The notes under the pieces: model-generated
What the model saw: only the letters and a program-made list of their open reading frames with translations
Told to the model about the DNA's origin: nothing
The model's database searches: none
Translations under genes and position numbers: made by a program
Shown here: piece after piece, positions 8,352 to 14,865 of the stretch
How positions within the stretch are numbered: position 1 is the stretch's first letter
How the letters are laid out: every line of letters begins with the position of its first letter
Source: DSPP01 sp964607165
GTDB lineage: Bacteria; Zixibacteria; MSB-5A5; DSPP01
Direction of reading: 5' to 3'
NCBI GenBank assembly: GCA_964607165.1
Contig: CAZSIT010000002.1
Coordinates: 62,001-126,000 of the forward strand
Length of the DNA stretch: 64,000 nucleotides

Positions 8352-9335
8352 ATGAAGGTGGGTAACTTGAGCATACAGGGGAAAGTCCTCCTTTCCCCTA
8401 TGGCGGGGGTGACAGATATCACCTTCCGGATGCTGGCCAAGCGCTTGGGGGCCTCTATGGTCTATTCCGAAATGATATCCGCTGACGGGCTTTCACGCGG
8501 AAATGCCAAAACCGAGCGGTATATGGAGTTTCACGAAAGCGAGCGCCCCATCGGCTTCCAGCTTTTTGGCTGCGACCCGTATGTTATGGGGGAAGCGGCG
8601 CGCAAAGCTTCCGCCCTTAAACCGGATATTATGGATATCAATTTCGGTTGCCCGGTGCACAAGGTGACCAAAAAAAACGGCGGCTCTTCGCTTTTGCGTG
8701 ATTTGAAGCTGTTTGCGCAAATCATCAAGGCAGTAATCAAAGGTTCCTCCGTGCCGGTGACGGTCAAAATCCGTTCCGGCTGGGACCATAGCTCCATCAT
8801 CGCTCCGGAAGCGGCCCGAATCGCCGAAGATTTGGGAGCGGTAGCTTTGACCATCCATCCCCGCACCCGCCAGCAGATGTTTGAAGGCAAAGCGGACTGG
8901 TCGGTGATTGCCCGGGTGAAAGAAGCGGTAAATATTCCGGTGGTGGGGAACGGGGATATTAATTCTGTGGAGGATGCCCAAAGGATGTTAGACCAAACCG
9001 GCTGCGATGCGGTGATGATTGCCCGCGCCGCTTTGGGAAACCCCTGGATTTTGGGGCAGATTCACCACTACCTTGAAACTAAAGAAAAAATCGCCGAAGC
9101 TTCCGTGGCGGAAAAAGCGGCAGTCTGTTTGGAGCACGCCGAACAGTTATGCGCCCGAGTGGGCGAAGGGTTGGGAATGAAAGAGATGCGCAAGCACATC
9201 GCCTGGTATATTAAAGGTTTCCCAAAGGCCTCCGAACTGCGCCAGAAAATTAATACCCTGGAGACTTTTGAACAATTAAAAGGATTACTTTTGCCCTACT
9301 GCGAACCGGCAGAGAAGGTTGATGAGGCGGCGTGA
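8352..9335 (+). CDS. dusB: tRNA-dihydrouridine synthase, DusB type
   Basis: DusB reduces specific uridines in the tRNA D-loop to dihydrouridine using FMN and NAD(P)H. The 327-residue TIM-barrel protein has LSPMAGVTDITFR at the N-terminus and the catalytic cysteine in DINFGCPVHKVTKKNGGS. KIRSGW, TIHPRTRQQMFEG and the phosphate-binding VVGNGDI...VMIARAALGNPW follow. The start at 8352 matches the family N-terminus; a longer open frame upstream runs over the divergent FHA gene. It overlaps larB by GTGA. The promoter suggests a leaderless mRNA. Confidence 0.93.
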   Translation: MKVGNLSIQGKVLLSPMAGVTDITFRMLAKRLGASMVYSEMISADGLSRGNAKTERYMEFHESERPIGFQLFGCDPYVMGEAARKASALKPDIMDINFGCPVHKVTKKNGGSSLLRDLKLFAQIIKAVIKGSSVPVTVKIRSGWDHSSIIAPEAARIAEDLGAVALTIHPRTRQQMFEGKADWSVIARVKEAVNIPVVGNGDINSVEDAQRMLDQTGCDAVMIARAALGNPWILGQIHHYLETKEKIAEASVAEKAAVCLEHAEQLCARVGEGLGMKEMRKHIAWYIKGFPKASELRQKINTLETFEQLKGLLLPYCEPAEKVDEAA

Positions 9336-10123
9336 AGAATTCCAATCACAAAACCGGGGGGTTACAATGGCCCGCGTTGGAAAAAGTTCTGGGAGAACTT
9401 TCGCGCGGACGGCTCTCCCTGCCGGATGCCTACCAGCGGCTTAAGACCCTCCCATTTGAAGACTTAGGTTTCGCCAAGTTAGACCACCACCGCAAACTGC
9501 GCAAAGGCTTCCCGGAAGTGGTCTGGGCTGCCGGCAAAACTTTTCCTCAGCTGAAAAAGATTGTCGAAGCGCTTGCCCGCCAGGATTGCGGCGTTCTTAT
9601 CACCCGGCTCGAGCCGGCGGTTGCAGCCAAACTGAAAAGAACCTTTGCGAAAGCCATTCATAACTCCAGCGCCAAAGCTCTCTTTCTTCCGGCTACTCAA
9701 AGGCCGTTTCGCTTGGGCCAAATCGGCGTTCTTTCCGCCGGTACCTCCGACCAGCCGGTGGCGGAAGAAGCGGCTTTTACCGCCGAAAGTTTGGGGGCGG
9801 AAGTGGAGCGAATCTACGACGTCGGCATAGCGGGAATTCATCGCCTGTTGGCGCATCTGCCAAAGTTGGAAGACGCTTCCGTTTTAATCGTGGTGGCTGG
9901 AATGGAAGGGGCCCTGCCCTCGGTTGTAGCAGGCCTGGTAGACAAGCCGGTAATTGCCGTGCCAACTTCGGTCGGTTATGGCACACACTTGGGAGGTCTG
10001 ACGCCGCTTTTAGCTATGCTCAACTCTTGCGCTACCGGCGTAGTGGTGGTCAACGTGGACAACGGATTCGGAGCGGGATATGCGGCGGCCACCTTTGCCC
10101 GGCAGGTCAAAAAGCAAAGATGA
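9332..10123 (+). CDS. larB: pyridinium-3,5-biscarboxylic acid mononucleotide synthase (LarB)
   Basis: LarB carboxylates and hydrolyses nicotinic acid adenine dinucleotide in the first step of nickel-pincer nucleotide cofactor synthesis. The C-terminal half has the PurE-like fold with SAGTSDQPVAEEAAFTAE, VAGMEGALPSVVAGL and PTSVGYG blocks typical of LarB. A DxGFAKLDHHRKLRKGFPEVV block lies in the N-terminal half. It starts at GTG inside the dusB stop (GTGA) and overlaps larC by ATGA. No LarE sulfur transferase and no LarA racemase lies in the window. Confidence 0.92.
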   Translation: MKNSNHKTGGLQWPALEKVLGELSRGRLSLPDAYQRLKTLPFEDLGFAKLDHHRKLRKGFPEVVWAAGKTFPQLKKIVEALARQDCGVLITRLEPAVAAKLKRTFAKAIHNSSAKALFLPATQRPFRLGQIGVLSAGTSDQPVAEEAAFTAESLGAEVERIYDVGIAGIHRLLAHLPKLEDASVLIVVAGMEGALPSVVAGLVDKPVIAVPTSVGYGTHLGGLTPLLAMLNSCATGVVVVNVDNGFGAGYAAATFARQVKKQR

Positions 10124-11283
10124 AAATTTTGTATTTCGACTTGGTCGGCGGCGCCTCTGGGGATATGATTCTGGGAGGACTCGTCGATTTGGGCCTGTCG
10201 CTCGACCATTTGAAAAACGAATGGGGCAAACTGGGGCTTTCCGGCTGGAAAGTCGAAGTCGAAAAAACCGAACGGCAACATATCGGCGCTACGCGTTTGA
10301 AAATTGAAATCCCGGAAGAAAAAAGCCACCGGCATTTGAGCCACTTTAAGAAACTTTTAGACGATTCGTCCCTTTCCGAAAAGGTAAAAGCGCAGGCCTA
10401 TTCGATTTTTCTGCGTTTGGCGGAAGCGGAAGCCACGGTGCACCGCACTACCATCGAGAAAGTGCATTTTCACGAAGTGGGCGGGTTGGATACGCTTTTG
10501 GACGTGACCGGTGCAGTTATCGGATTCGATTATTTCGGAATCGAGAAGTTTTACACTTCTCCTTTCCCTATTGGCAAGGGGAGCATCACAGCTTCACACG
10601 GGACAATGCCGGTGCCGCCTCCCGCCGTTGCCGAACTGGTCTCCGGCTTTCCGGTGCGGCAGACTGAAGTCGAAGGTGAGCAGGTAACCCCGACCGGTTC
10701 AGCCATTATCACAGCTCTGGCGACTTATGAGCCGAAGCTTTCGTTCGAAGCCGGAAAGGTCGGCTATGGTGCGGGAAAATCAGATTTCAAAGAAGCGCCA
10801 AATCTATTGCGGCTCTGGCTTGGCGAGCAAAAGGAAACTTTCGCCGGGGACGAAGTGACGGTCTTGGAAACGCAAATCGACAACACCGCGCCGGAGCTTT
10901 TGGGATTCCTTTCCGAAAACTTGATGAGTTTAGGTGCCTTGGATGCTTACTTCACCCCGATTTTGATGAAAAAAAACCGCCCGGCCCAGCTTTTGACCGT
11001 TTTGTGTCTGCCGAAAAATGAGGCCATTCTGACTCAAGCGATTTTTGCCGAGACCGGCTCGATTGGCATTCGCTACAAAAGTGCTCACCGGCATAAACTG
11101 CAACGCGAAGCAGTAGAAATCGACACAGTTTTCGGCAAACTGAAAGCCAAACGGGCCTGGGCAGATGGAACCGAGAAAATTTCACCTGAATTTGAGGATT
11201 GCGCCCGCGTGGCGCGGGAAAGAAACATTCCTCTCCGCGAGATTTACGAAGCGGTTTTGGTCGCCTGGAAAAAGAAAAACTAA
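10120..11283 (+). CDS. larC: nickel-pincer cofactor biosynthesis protein LarC
   Basis: LarC is the CTP-dependent cyclometallase that inserts nickel into the pincer nucleotide. The 387-residue protein starts with MKILYFDLVGGASGDM and carries the EKVHFHEVGGLDTLLDV and HGTMPVPPPAVAEL blocks of the family. The start at 10120 was chosen because it overlaps the larB stop as ATGA and matches the family N-terminus. It is one continuous frame, unlike lactobacillar larC, which needs a ribosomal frameshift. The client enzyme of the cofactor is not visible here. Confidence 0.93.
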   Translation: MKILYFDLVGGASGDMILGGLVDLGLSLDHLKNEWGKLGLSGWKVEVEKTERQHIGATRLKIEIPEEKSHRHLSHFKKLLDDSSLSEKVKAQAYSIFLRLAEAEATVHRTTIEKVHFHEVGGLDTLLDVTGAVIGFDYFGIEKFYTSPFPIGKGSITASHGTMPVPPPAVAELVSGFPVRQTEVEGEQVTPTGSAIITALATYEPKLSFEAGKVGYGAGKSDFKEAPNLLRLWLGEQKETFAGDEVTVLETQIDNTAPELLGFLSENLMSLGALDAYFTPILMKKNRPAQLLTVLCLPKNEAILTQAIFAETGSIGIRYKSAHRHKLQREAVEIDTVFGKLKAKRAWADGTEKISPEFEDCARVARERNIPLREIYEAVLVAWKKKN

Positions 11284-11288
11284 AAAAA

Positions 11289-12257
11289 ATGAAAACATTG
11301 ATTTTTACGGAAACCAAAGAAAATAAATTGGCTTCAACCGCCGCCGAGCTTTTCACGTTTGCTCAAAATCTGGGCGCCTCCGAAATCTACGCCGTAGTGC
11401 TGGGAGAAAGCGTCGAGGCCGCCGCCGGTGAGCTGGGACAGCTTGGGGCTAAAACCGTCTATGCTTTCTCCGACCCGAAATTAAAATACTTCGTCGATGA
11501 AGCATATACCGGAATCGTTGCCGGAGTGCTTACCGAAGCAAAGCCGGAATTGATTTTGGGGGCGGCGACTTTTACCGGCAAGGCGCTTCTCCCCCGTTTA
11601 GCGGCAAATTTGAAAATGCCTTTAGTCACCGATATTGTGAAGGTTGATTCCAACTCTCCCCTCACCGTTACCCGCCCTTCGCACGGCGGAAACGTTTATC
11701 AGAAAATAAAATTAGGAAGCGGGCCGATTCTTTTGACCGCAAGGCCCAAATCGTTTGCCGCTGCCAAAGCGGATGCTTCGCGTAAAGCTGAAGTTAAAAC
11801 CGGTGCGGTGGATTGGGCGGCTTTAAATGTGCGCACACAAGTTCTGGAGCGGGTCAAAGAAGAAGCACAGACGGTTAATTTAGGCGATGCCGACATTATT
11901 GTTTCCGGTGGGCGGGGCCTGCGCGAGCCGGTCAATTTCAAACTCGTCCGCGAACTTGCCCAAGTCGTTGGCGGCGCGGTCGGTGCGTCGCGCGCGGTGG
12001 TGGATGCCGGCTGGATTCCGTATGCCCATCAGGTCGGCCAGACCGGGCGGACGGTGAACCCCAAGCTCTATTTCGCCTGCGGCATTTCCGGCGCCATTCA
12101 GCATTTAGTCGGAATGCAGTCATCCAGCATCATCGTGGCAATCAACCGCGACAAAGACGCGCCGATTTTTGGCGTCGCCACCTACGGCATCGTCGGTGAC
12201 CTGTTCGAAATCATCCCGGCCTTGACCAAGGTTTTCAAAGAAAAATTGGGGGGGTAA
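11289..12257 (+). CDS. etfA: electron transfer flavoprotein, alpha subunit
   Basis: EtfA binds FAD and passes electrons between flavin dehydrogenases and the respiratory chain. The 322-residue protein shows the FAD-binding C-terminus: GGRGL, GASRAVVDAGW, HQVGQTGRTVNPKLYFACGI, SGAIQHLVGMQ, then VAINRDKDAPIFGVATYGIVGD. The start at 11289 fits the family and lies 5 nt after larC. The partner etfB is normally adjacent but is absent on both sides here. The gene therefore probably works with an EtfB encoded elsewhere. Confidence 0.93.
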   Translation: MKTLIFTETKENKLASTAAELFTFAQNLGASEIYAVVLGESVEAAAGELGQLGAKTVYAFSDPKLKYFVDEAYTGIVAGVLTEAKPELILGAATFTGKALLPRLAANLKMPLVTDIVKVDSNSPLTVTRPSHGGNVYQKIKLGSGPILLTARPKSFAAAKADASRKAEVKTGAVDWAALNVRTQVLERVKEEAQTVNLGDADIIVSGGRGLREPVNFKLVRELAQVVGGAVGASRAVVDAGWIPYAHQVGQTGRTVNPKLYFACGISGAIQHLVGMQSSSIIVAINRDKDAPIFGVATYGIVGDLFEIIPALTKVFKEKLGG

Positions 12258-12411
12258 ATACCCCCCAGCAGGAGCTGGGGTTTATCCCGACACTAAAGTG
12301 TCGTCTACCATTAAGAAAAAAACGTATGTGTATTTCCGTAGGGGCGTATGGCATACGCCCTGTTTTGATTTGTTTTTTTGTTTCTTGTAGGGGCACAACA
12401 TGTTGTGCCCT
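12249..12411. repeat. cluster of palindromic repeats after etfA
   Basis: This gene-free stretch holds several hairpins: GGGGGGTA/TACCCCCC overlapping the etfA stop; CCCCAGC/GCTGGGG (12263-12280), which competes with it for the same CCCC; CGACACT/AGTGTCG near 12288-12303; and two GTAGGGGC palindromes starting near 12339 (GGGCGTAT/ATACGCCC) and 12390 (GGGCACAA/TTGTGCCC). They resemble dispersed repeat units rather than genes. The first pair may end etfA transcription. Confidence 0.55.
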
Positions 12412-12442
12412 TCCCCAATCGAATTCGTATATTCCCTCCGTT

Positions 12443-12515
12443 TGGGGCGTAGCCAAGCTGGTAAGGCACGGGACTTTGGATCCCGCACGCCCAGGTTCGA
12501 ATCCTGGCGCCCCAG
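12443..12515 (+). tRNA. tRNA-Gln (anticodon TTG)
   Basis: A 73-nt cloverleaf. The acceptor stem TGGGGCG/CGCCCCA is fully paired, the anticodon stem CGGGA/TCCCG encloses loop CTTTGGA with anticodon TTG, and the T-arm CCAGG-TTCGAAT-CCTGG is perfect. The discriminator base is G, and CCA is not encoded. A TATATT box at 12428-12433 lies 9 nt before the mature 5' end, as it does for the tRNA-Val gene at 62923. Confidence 0.93.
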
Positions 12516-12517
12516 TT

Positions 12518-12543
12518 AAAACAGTGATTAGAGATTAGTGATT
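12518..12543. repeat. 26-nt repeat, inverted copy at 62834
   Basis: This AT-rich segment starts 3 nt after tRNA-Gln. It is the exact reverse complement of 62834-62859, which lies 63 nt before tRNA-Val. The core is GTGATTAGAGATTAGTG. Confidence 0.7.
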
Positions 12544-12566
12544 GGTGATTAGTAAAAACGCAGGTT

Positions 12567-12617
12567 CGCCTGCCCGAGCCCCTGGCCGGTGAGAGGAGCG
12601 GGGAGAACGGGCAGGCG
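12567..12617. repeat. long inverted-arm dispersed repeat; part recurs inside the MsrB-MsrA gene
   Basis: Arms CGCCTGCCCG (12567-12576) and CGGGCAGGCG (12608-12617) flank a 31-nt loop. The right 39 nt (12579-12617) match 18926-18964 at 36 positions; that second copy is inside a coding sequence. A second short palindrome (GGCCAGG/CCTGGCC) follows near 12635. Confidence 0.7.
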
Positions 12618-12762
12618 TGGCCTCTTGCTTCGGCCAGGGAATCCTGGCCCCCCTGTTATTATTTTTCTTGGGCAATACGAAAATACGGCGCGGAACTTTT
12701 TTTGCTGCCGTTGAGGTTTAATAAACCGCAAACCAATAACCCAAAACCAGAGGAGGTTCAAA

Positions 12763-13329
12763 ATGAAACAAACATATCTCAAACCGAGCGGAACGATGGC
12801 GATGCTTCTGCTCGTCCTGGCAGCTGCCGTTCTGGCCGGCTGCTCGAACAACAACGCCGAGCTGCAGACCCAGTTGAAGCAGTTCACCGATGAGCGGGCA
12901 ATGGTGGAAACGCATCTGGTCCGCTTCGACTCGTTGGACTTTGACATATTCAGCCACGAGAAATGGGATTTGCTGAACGTCAGCCACAGCGACGATATCG
13001 TGGTCAACTGGCCCGACGGTCATCATACCAACGGCATTGCCACACACATCGAAGACCTGAAAGCGATGTTCGTCTATGCGCCGGATACCAAAATCGAGAC
13101 GCACCCCATCCGCTTTGGCTCGGGCGACTGGACTTGCGTAACCGGCACGATGACCGGAACCTTTTCCAAGCCGATGCCCATCGGCGGCGGCAAGACCATC
13201 CCGCCGACCGGCAAAAAGTTCAGCGTCCCGATGTGCACGGTGGGGCACTGGAAAGACGGGAAAATGATAGAGGAATCGCTCTATTGGGACAACCAGACCT
13301 TTATGAAACAGATTGGGCTGGCAAAATAA
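12763..13329 (+). CDS. lipoprotein with SnoaL/NTF2-like domain
   Basis: A 188-residue protein with an AGGAGG Shine-Dalgarno sequence about 7 nt before the ATG. The N-terminus is a lipoprotein signal with lipobox LAGC (cysteine about residue 27), so it is probably anchored in the envelope. After a short coiled stretch, the domain reads as an NTF2-fold SnoaL-like ester-cyclase relative: SDDIVVNWPDG, HIEDLKAMF, then GDWTCVTGTMTGTF and WKDGKMIEESLYWDN. Family members bind small hydrophobic ligands or act as hydrolases or cyclases. No catalytic claim can be made here. The VOC gene begins 8 nt downstream, so the two may share a transcript. Confidence 0.75.
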   Translation: MKQTYLKPSGTMAMLLLVLAAAVLAGCSNNNAELQTQLKQFTDERAMVETHLVRFDSLDFDIFSHEKWDLLNVSHSDDIVVNWPDGHHTNGIATHIEDLKAMFVYAPDTKIETHPIRFGSGDWTCVTGTMTGTFSKPMPIGGGKTIPPTGKKFSVPMCTVGHWKDGKMIEESLYWDNQTFMKQIGLAK

Positions 13330-13336
13330 GTTTGGC

Positions 13337-13867
13337 GTGAACAAATCTCTGGCTGCCCGCCCGATTGACCCCGGCACTGACATTGGCCACGTGCATTTGA
13401 AAGTCGCCGATTTGGAGCGGGCGCTCGATTTTTACTGCGGGGTGCTCGGTTTTGAACTGACCACGCGCTACGGCGCGGAGGCGGCCTTCGTTTCCGCCGG
13501 GGGATATCATCACCACATCGGGTTGAACACCTGGGAATCGCGCGGCGGCTCTCCGCCGCCCCCCGGTTCCACCGGGCTGTATCATTTTGCCATCCGCTAT
13601 CCCGACCGCGCCGCCCTTGCAGATGCCCTGCACCGTTTGCGTCAGGCCAAAATCCCCCTCGAAGGGGCGGCCGACCACGGCGTCAGCGAAGCTTTATATC
13701 TGCGCGACCCGGACGGCAACGGCATTGAACTTTACTGGGACCGCCCGCGCGAAAAATGGCCGAAAACGCCGGACGGAAAAATCGAAATGTACACCCGGCC
13801 GTTGAAAACCCTGAGCGTCAAAGACCACGTCATAGACCCTGAGCGAAGCCGAAGGGAACGCAGTTGA
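13337..13867 (+). CDS. VOC (glyoxalase/dioxygenase) family protein
   Basis: A 176-residue vicinal-oxygen-chelate protein. The GTG start gives an N-terminus close to GHVHLKVADLERALDFYCGVLGF, with metal-ligand histidine, then GGYHHHIGLNTW, LYHFAIRYPDR and DPDGNGIELYWDRP with the final glutamate ligand. The pattern resembles the CatE-like subgroup of catechol dioxygenase homologues, though only one module is present. The last residues (PERSRRERS) are encoded by a dispersed repeat (CCCTGAGCGAAGCCGAAGGG, near 13838), which also supplies the stop codon. The native end was probably just before it. Confidence 0.82.
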   Translation: MNKSLAARPIDPGTDIGHVHLKVADLERALDFYCGVLGFELTTRYGAEAAFVSAGGYHHHIGLNTWESRGGSPPPPGSTGLYHFAIRYPDRAALADALHRLRQAKIPLEGAADHGVSEALYLRDPDGNGIELYWDRPREKWPKTPDGKIEMYTRPLKTLSVKDHVIDPERSRRERS

Positions 13868-13883
13868 AGGGTAGCCGAAGGGT
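13838..13883. repeat. repeat at the 3' end of the VOC gene
   Basis: CCCTGAGCGAAGCCGAAGGG, followed by a partial second unit (GTAGCCGAAGGG). The repeat runs through the last codons and stop of the VOC gene. A related CCTGAGCGCAGTCGAAGGA occurs at 55560. Confidence 0.6.
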
Positions 13884-13950
13884 TGGATTTGGAAAACTTG
13901 CTGGCGGAAGCTCCCAAAGAGCGCTAAATTGCTCCTTCGAGGAATTCAAG

Positions 13951-14742
13951 ATGAAAATGTTGAACGTGGTGCGGGCGGCGGCAAAACTTTTTTTAGCTTT
14001 TAGCCTTCTGGCGTCATCGAGCGCTCTTAAAGCGCAGGGTTTGACGGGGAAAAGCTTTACCGGACAAAGTTTCAAAACGAGTGCTTTTGTACTTCGCCTC
14101 GATTACGGGCGCGACGACTCGGATAGCGAAAATTCCCCGCAAGCACCGGCGCCGGCCGTCAAAAAGATTAAAACACTTTCTTTTAAAGGCGGGCCAAGAA
14201 CTTCCTGCAAGTGGTTCTTAATAACTGAGAACGGTTTCGCAGCTATAACGGGCCAGCGCCCCGAATTATCGCTGCAGCGGAGTACCCGTGTTCACTGGGA
14301 GTGGGGGTTGATGAAAAACGCTGGCGAGCGGTATGCTGTGGGGGGCGCTTTTTACGTCAGTTTTGAGGCGGAAGATGACCGGGGATTTTTATTTGGCTTC
14401 AAGCCGAGATTTCGATACTGGCTCACCCGCCGCTTCACCGCCGACTTTGCCCCGGGGCTGCTTTTTGCCCAGTCCGGAAACGTCCAAACTTCCTACAAGG
14501 CGAGCTTTCCCGGTTTTGAAGGGCACGTTGGGCTTGGCTTCGCGGATTGGGTAAGTTTGAGCCTTCATTTGGAATTACTCCATCTGGAGCCGAAGTTCAG
14601 CTATCAAAGTTACGCCCCTCCAATACCAACTCAAAAAAATTGGTATATAGGAATAACTTTCGGCTCATATCCCGGCGCAATTTTAAGCCCGATTAGCGGC
14701 GCTTTGGCTGTGTTGGCACACGCAATTGCCTTAGCCGATTGA
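13951..14742 (+). CDS. predicted outer-membrane beta-barrel protein
   Basis: A 263-residue product of unknown function. The start at 13951 was chosen over an in-frame start 87 nt upstream because a GAGGAATT ribosome site precedes it and a clean signal peptide follows (AAAKLFLAFSLLASSSALKAQ). After a disordered, Pro/Ala-rich spacer, the rest alternates polar and aromatic residues in the style of small barrels (GGAFYVSFEAEDDRGFLFGF, RYWLTRRFTADFAPGLLF, HVGLGFADWVSLSLHLELL). No family-specific motif is recognised. Confidence 0.55.
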   Translation: MKMLNVVRAAAKLFLAFSLLASSSALKAQGLTGKSFTGQSFKTSAFVLRLDYGRDDSDSENSPQAPAPAVKKIKTLSFKGGPRTSCKWFLITENGFAAITGQRPELSLQRSTRVHWEWGLMKNAGERYAVGGAFYVSFEAEDDRGFLFGFKPRFRYWLTRRFTADFAPGLLFAQSGNVQTSYKASFPGFEGHVGLGFADWVSLSLHLELLHLEPKFSYQSYAPPIPTQKNWYIGITFGSYPGAILSPISGALAVLAHAIALAD

Positions 14743-14820
14743 TATTCAGCAAGTCCCTTCTCGCTACTACCCCAACAACTGGGAAAAGGGGATGTTAACC
14801 ATTGGAAATCTTTCTAAAAT

Positions 14821-14854
14821 ACTTGGAACAACCTTTGCCCCTTTCCGGTTATTG
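14821..14854. repeat. 34-nt repeat, copy 1
   Basis: Matches 18415-18448 at 31 of 34 positions (ACTTGGAACAACCTTT, variable 6 nt, TTCCGGTTATTG). Both copies can be read as a peptide around LGTTF..FRLL. This copy lies just beyond the 3' end of the minus-strand DUF885 gene, the other just upstream of the MsrB-MsrA gene. Confidence 0.7.
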
Positions 14855-14865
14855 GCGCGGAGAAA

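Noticed and set aside
8339..8360. FliA-like promoter (TCAAGTTA-N11-ACCGACAA) on the minus strand for the FHA gene
   Set aside because: The match is partial and the other copy of the motif (32977) lacks the -35 half; no flagellar genes are present.
12326..12538. 70-residue frame over the tRNA-Gln locus
   Set aside because: Reads through palindromic repeats and the tRNA itself; no independent evidence.
12567..12617. Possible CRISPR-like unit (inverted-arm repeat with copies elsewhere)
   Set aside because: Copies are scattered singly, not spaced by uniform spacers, and there are no cas genes in the window.
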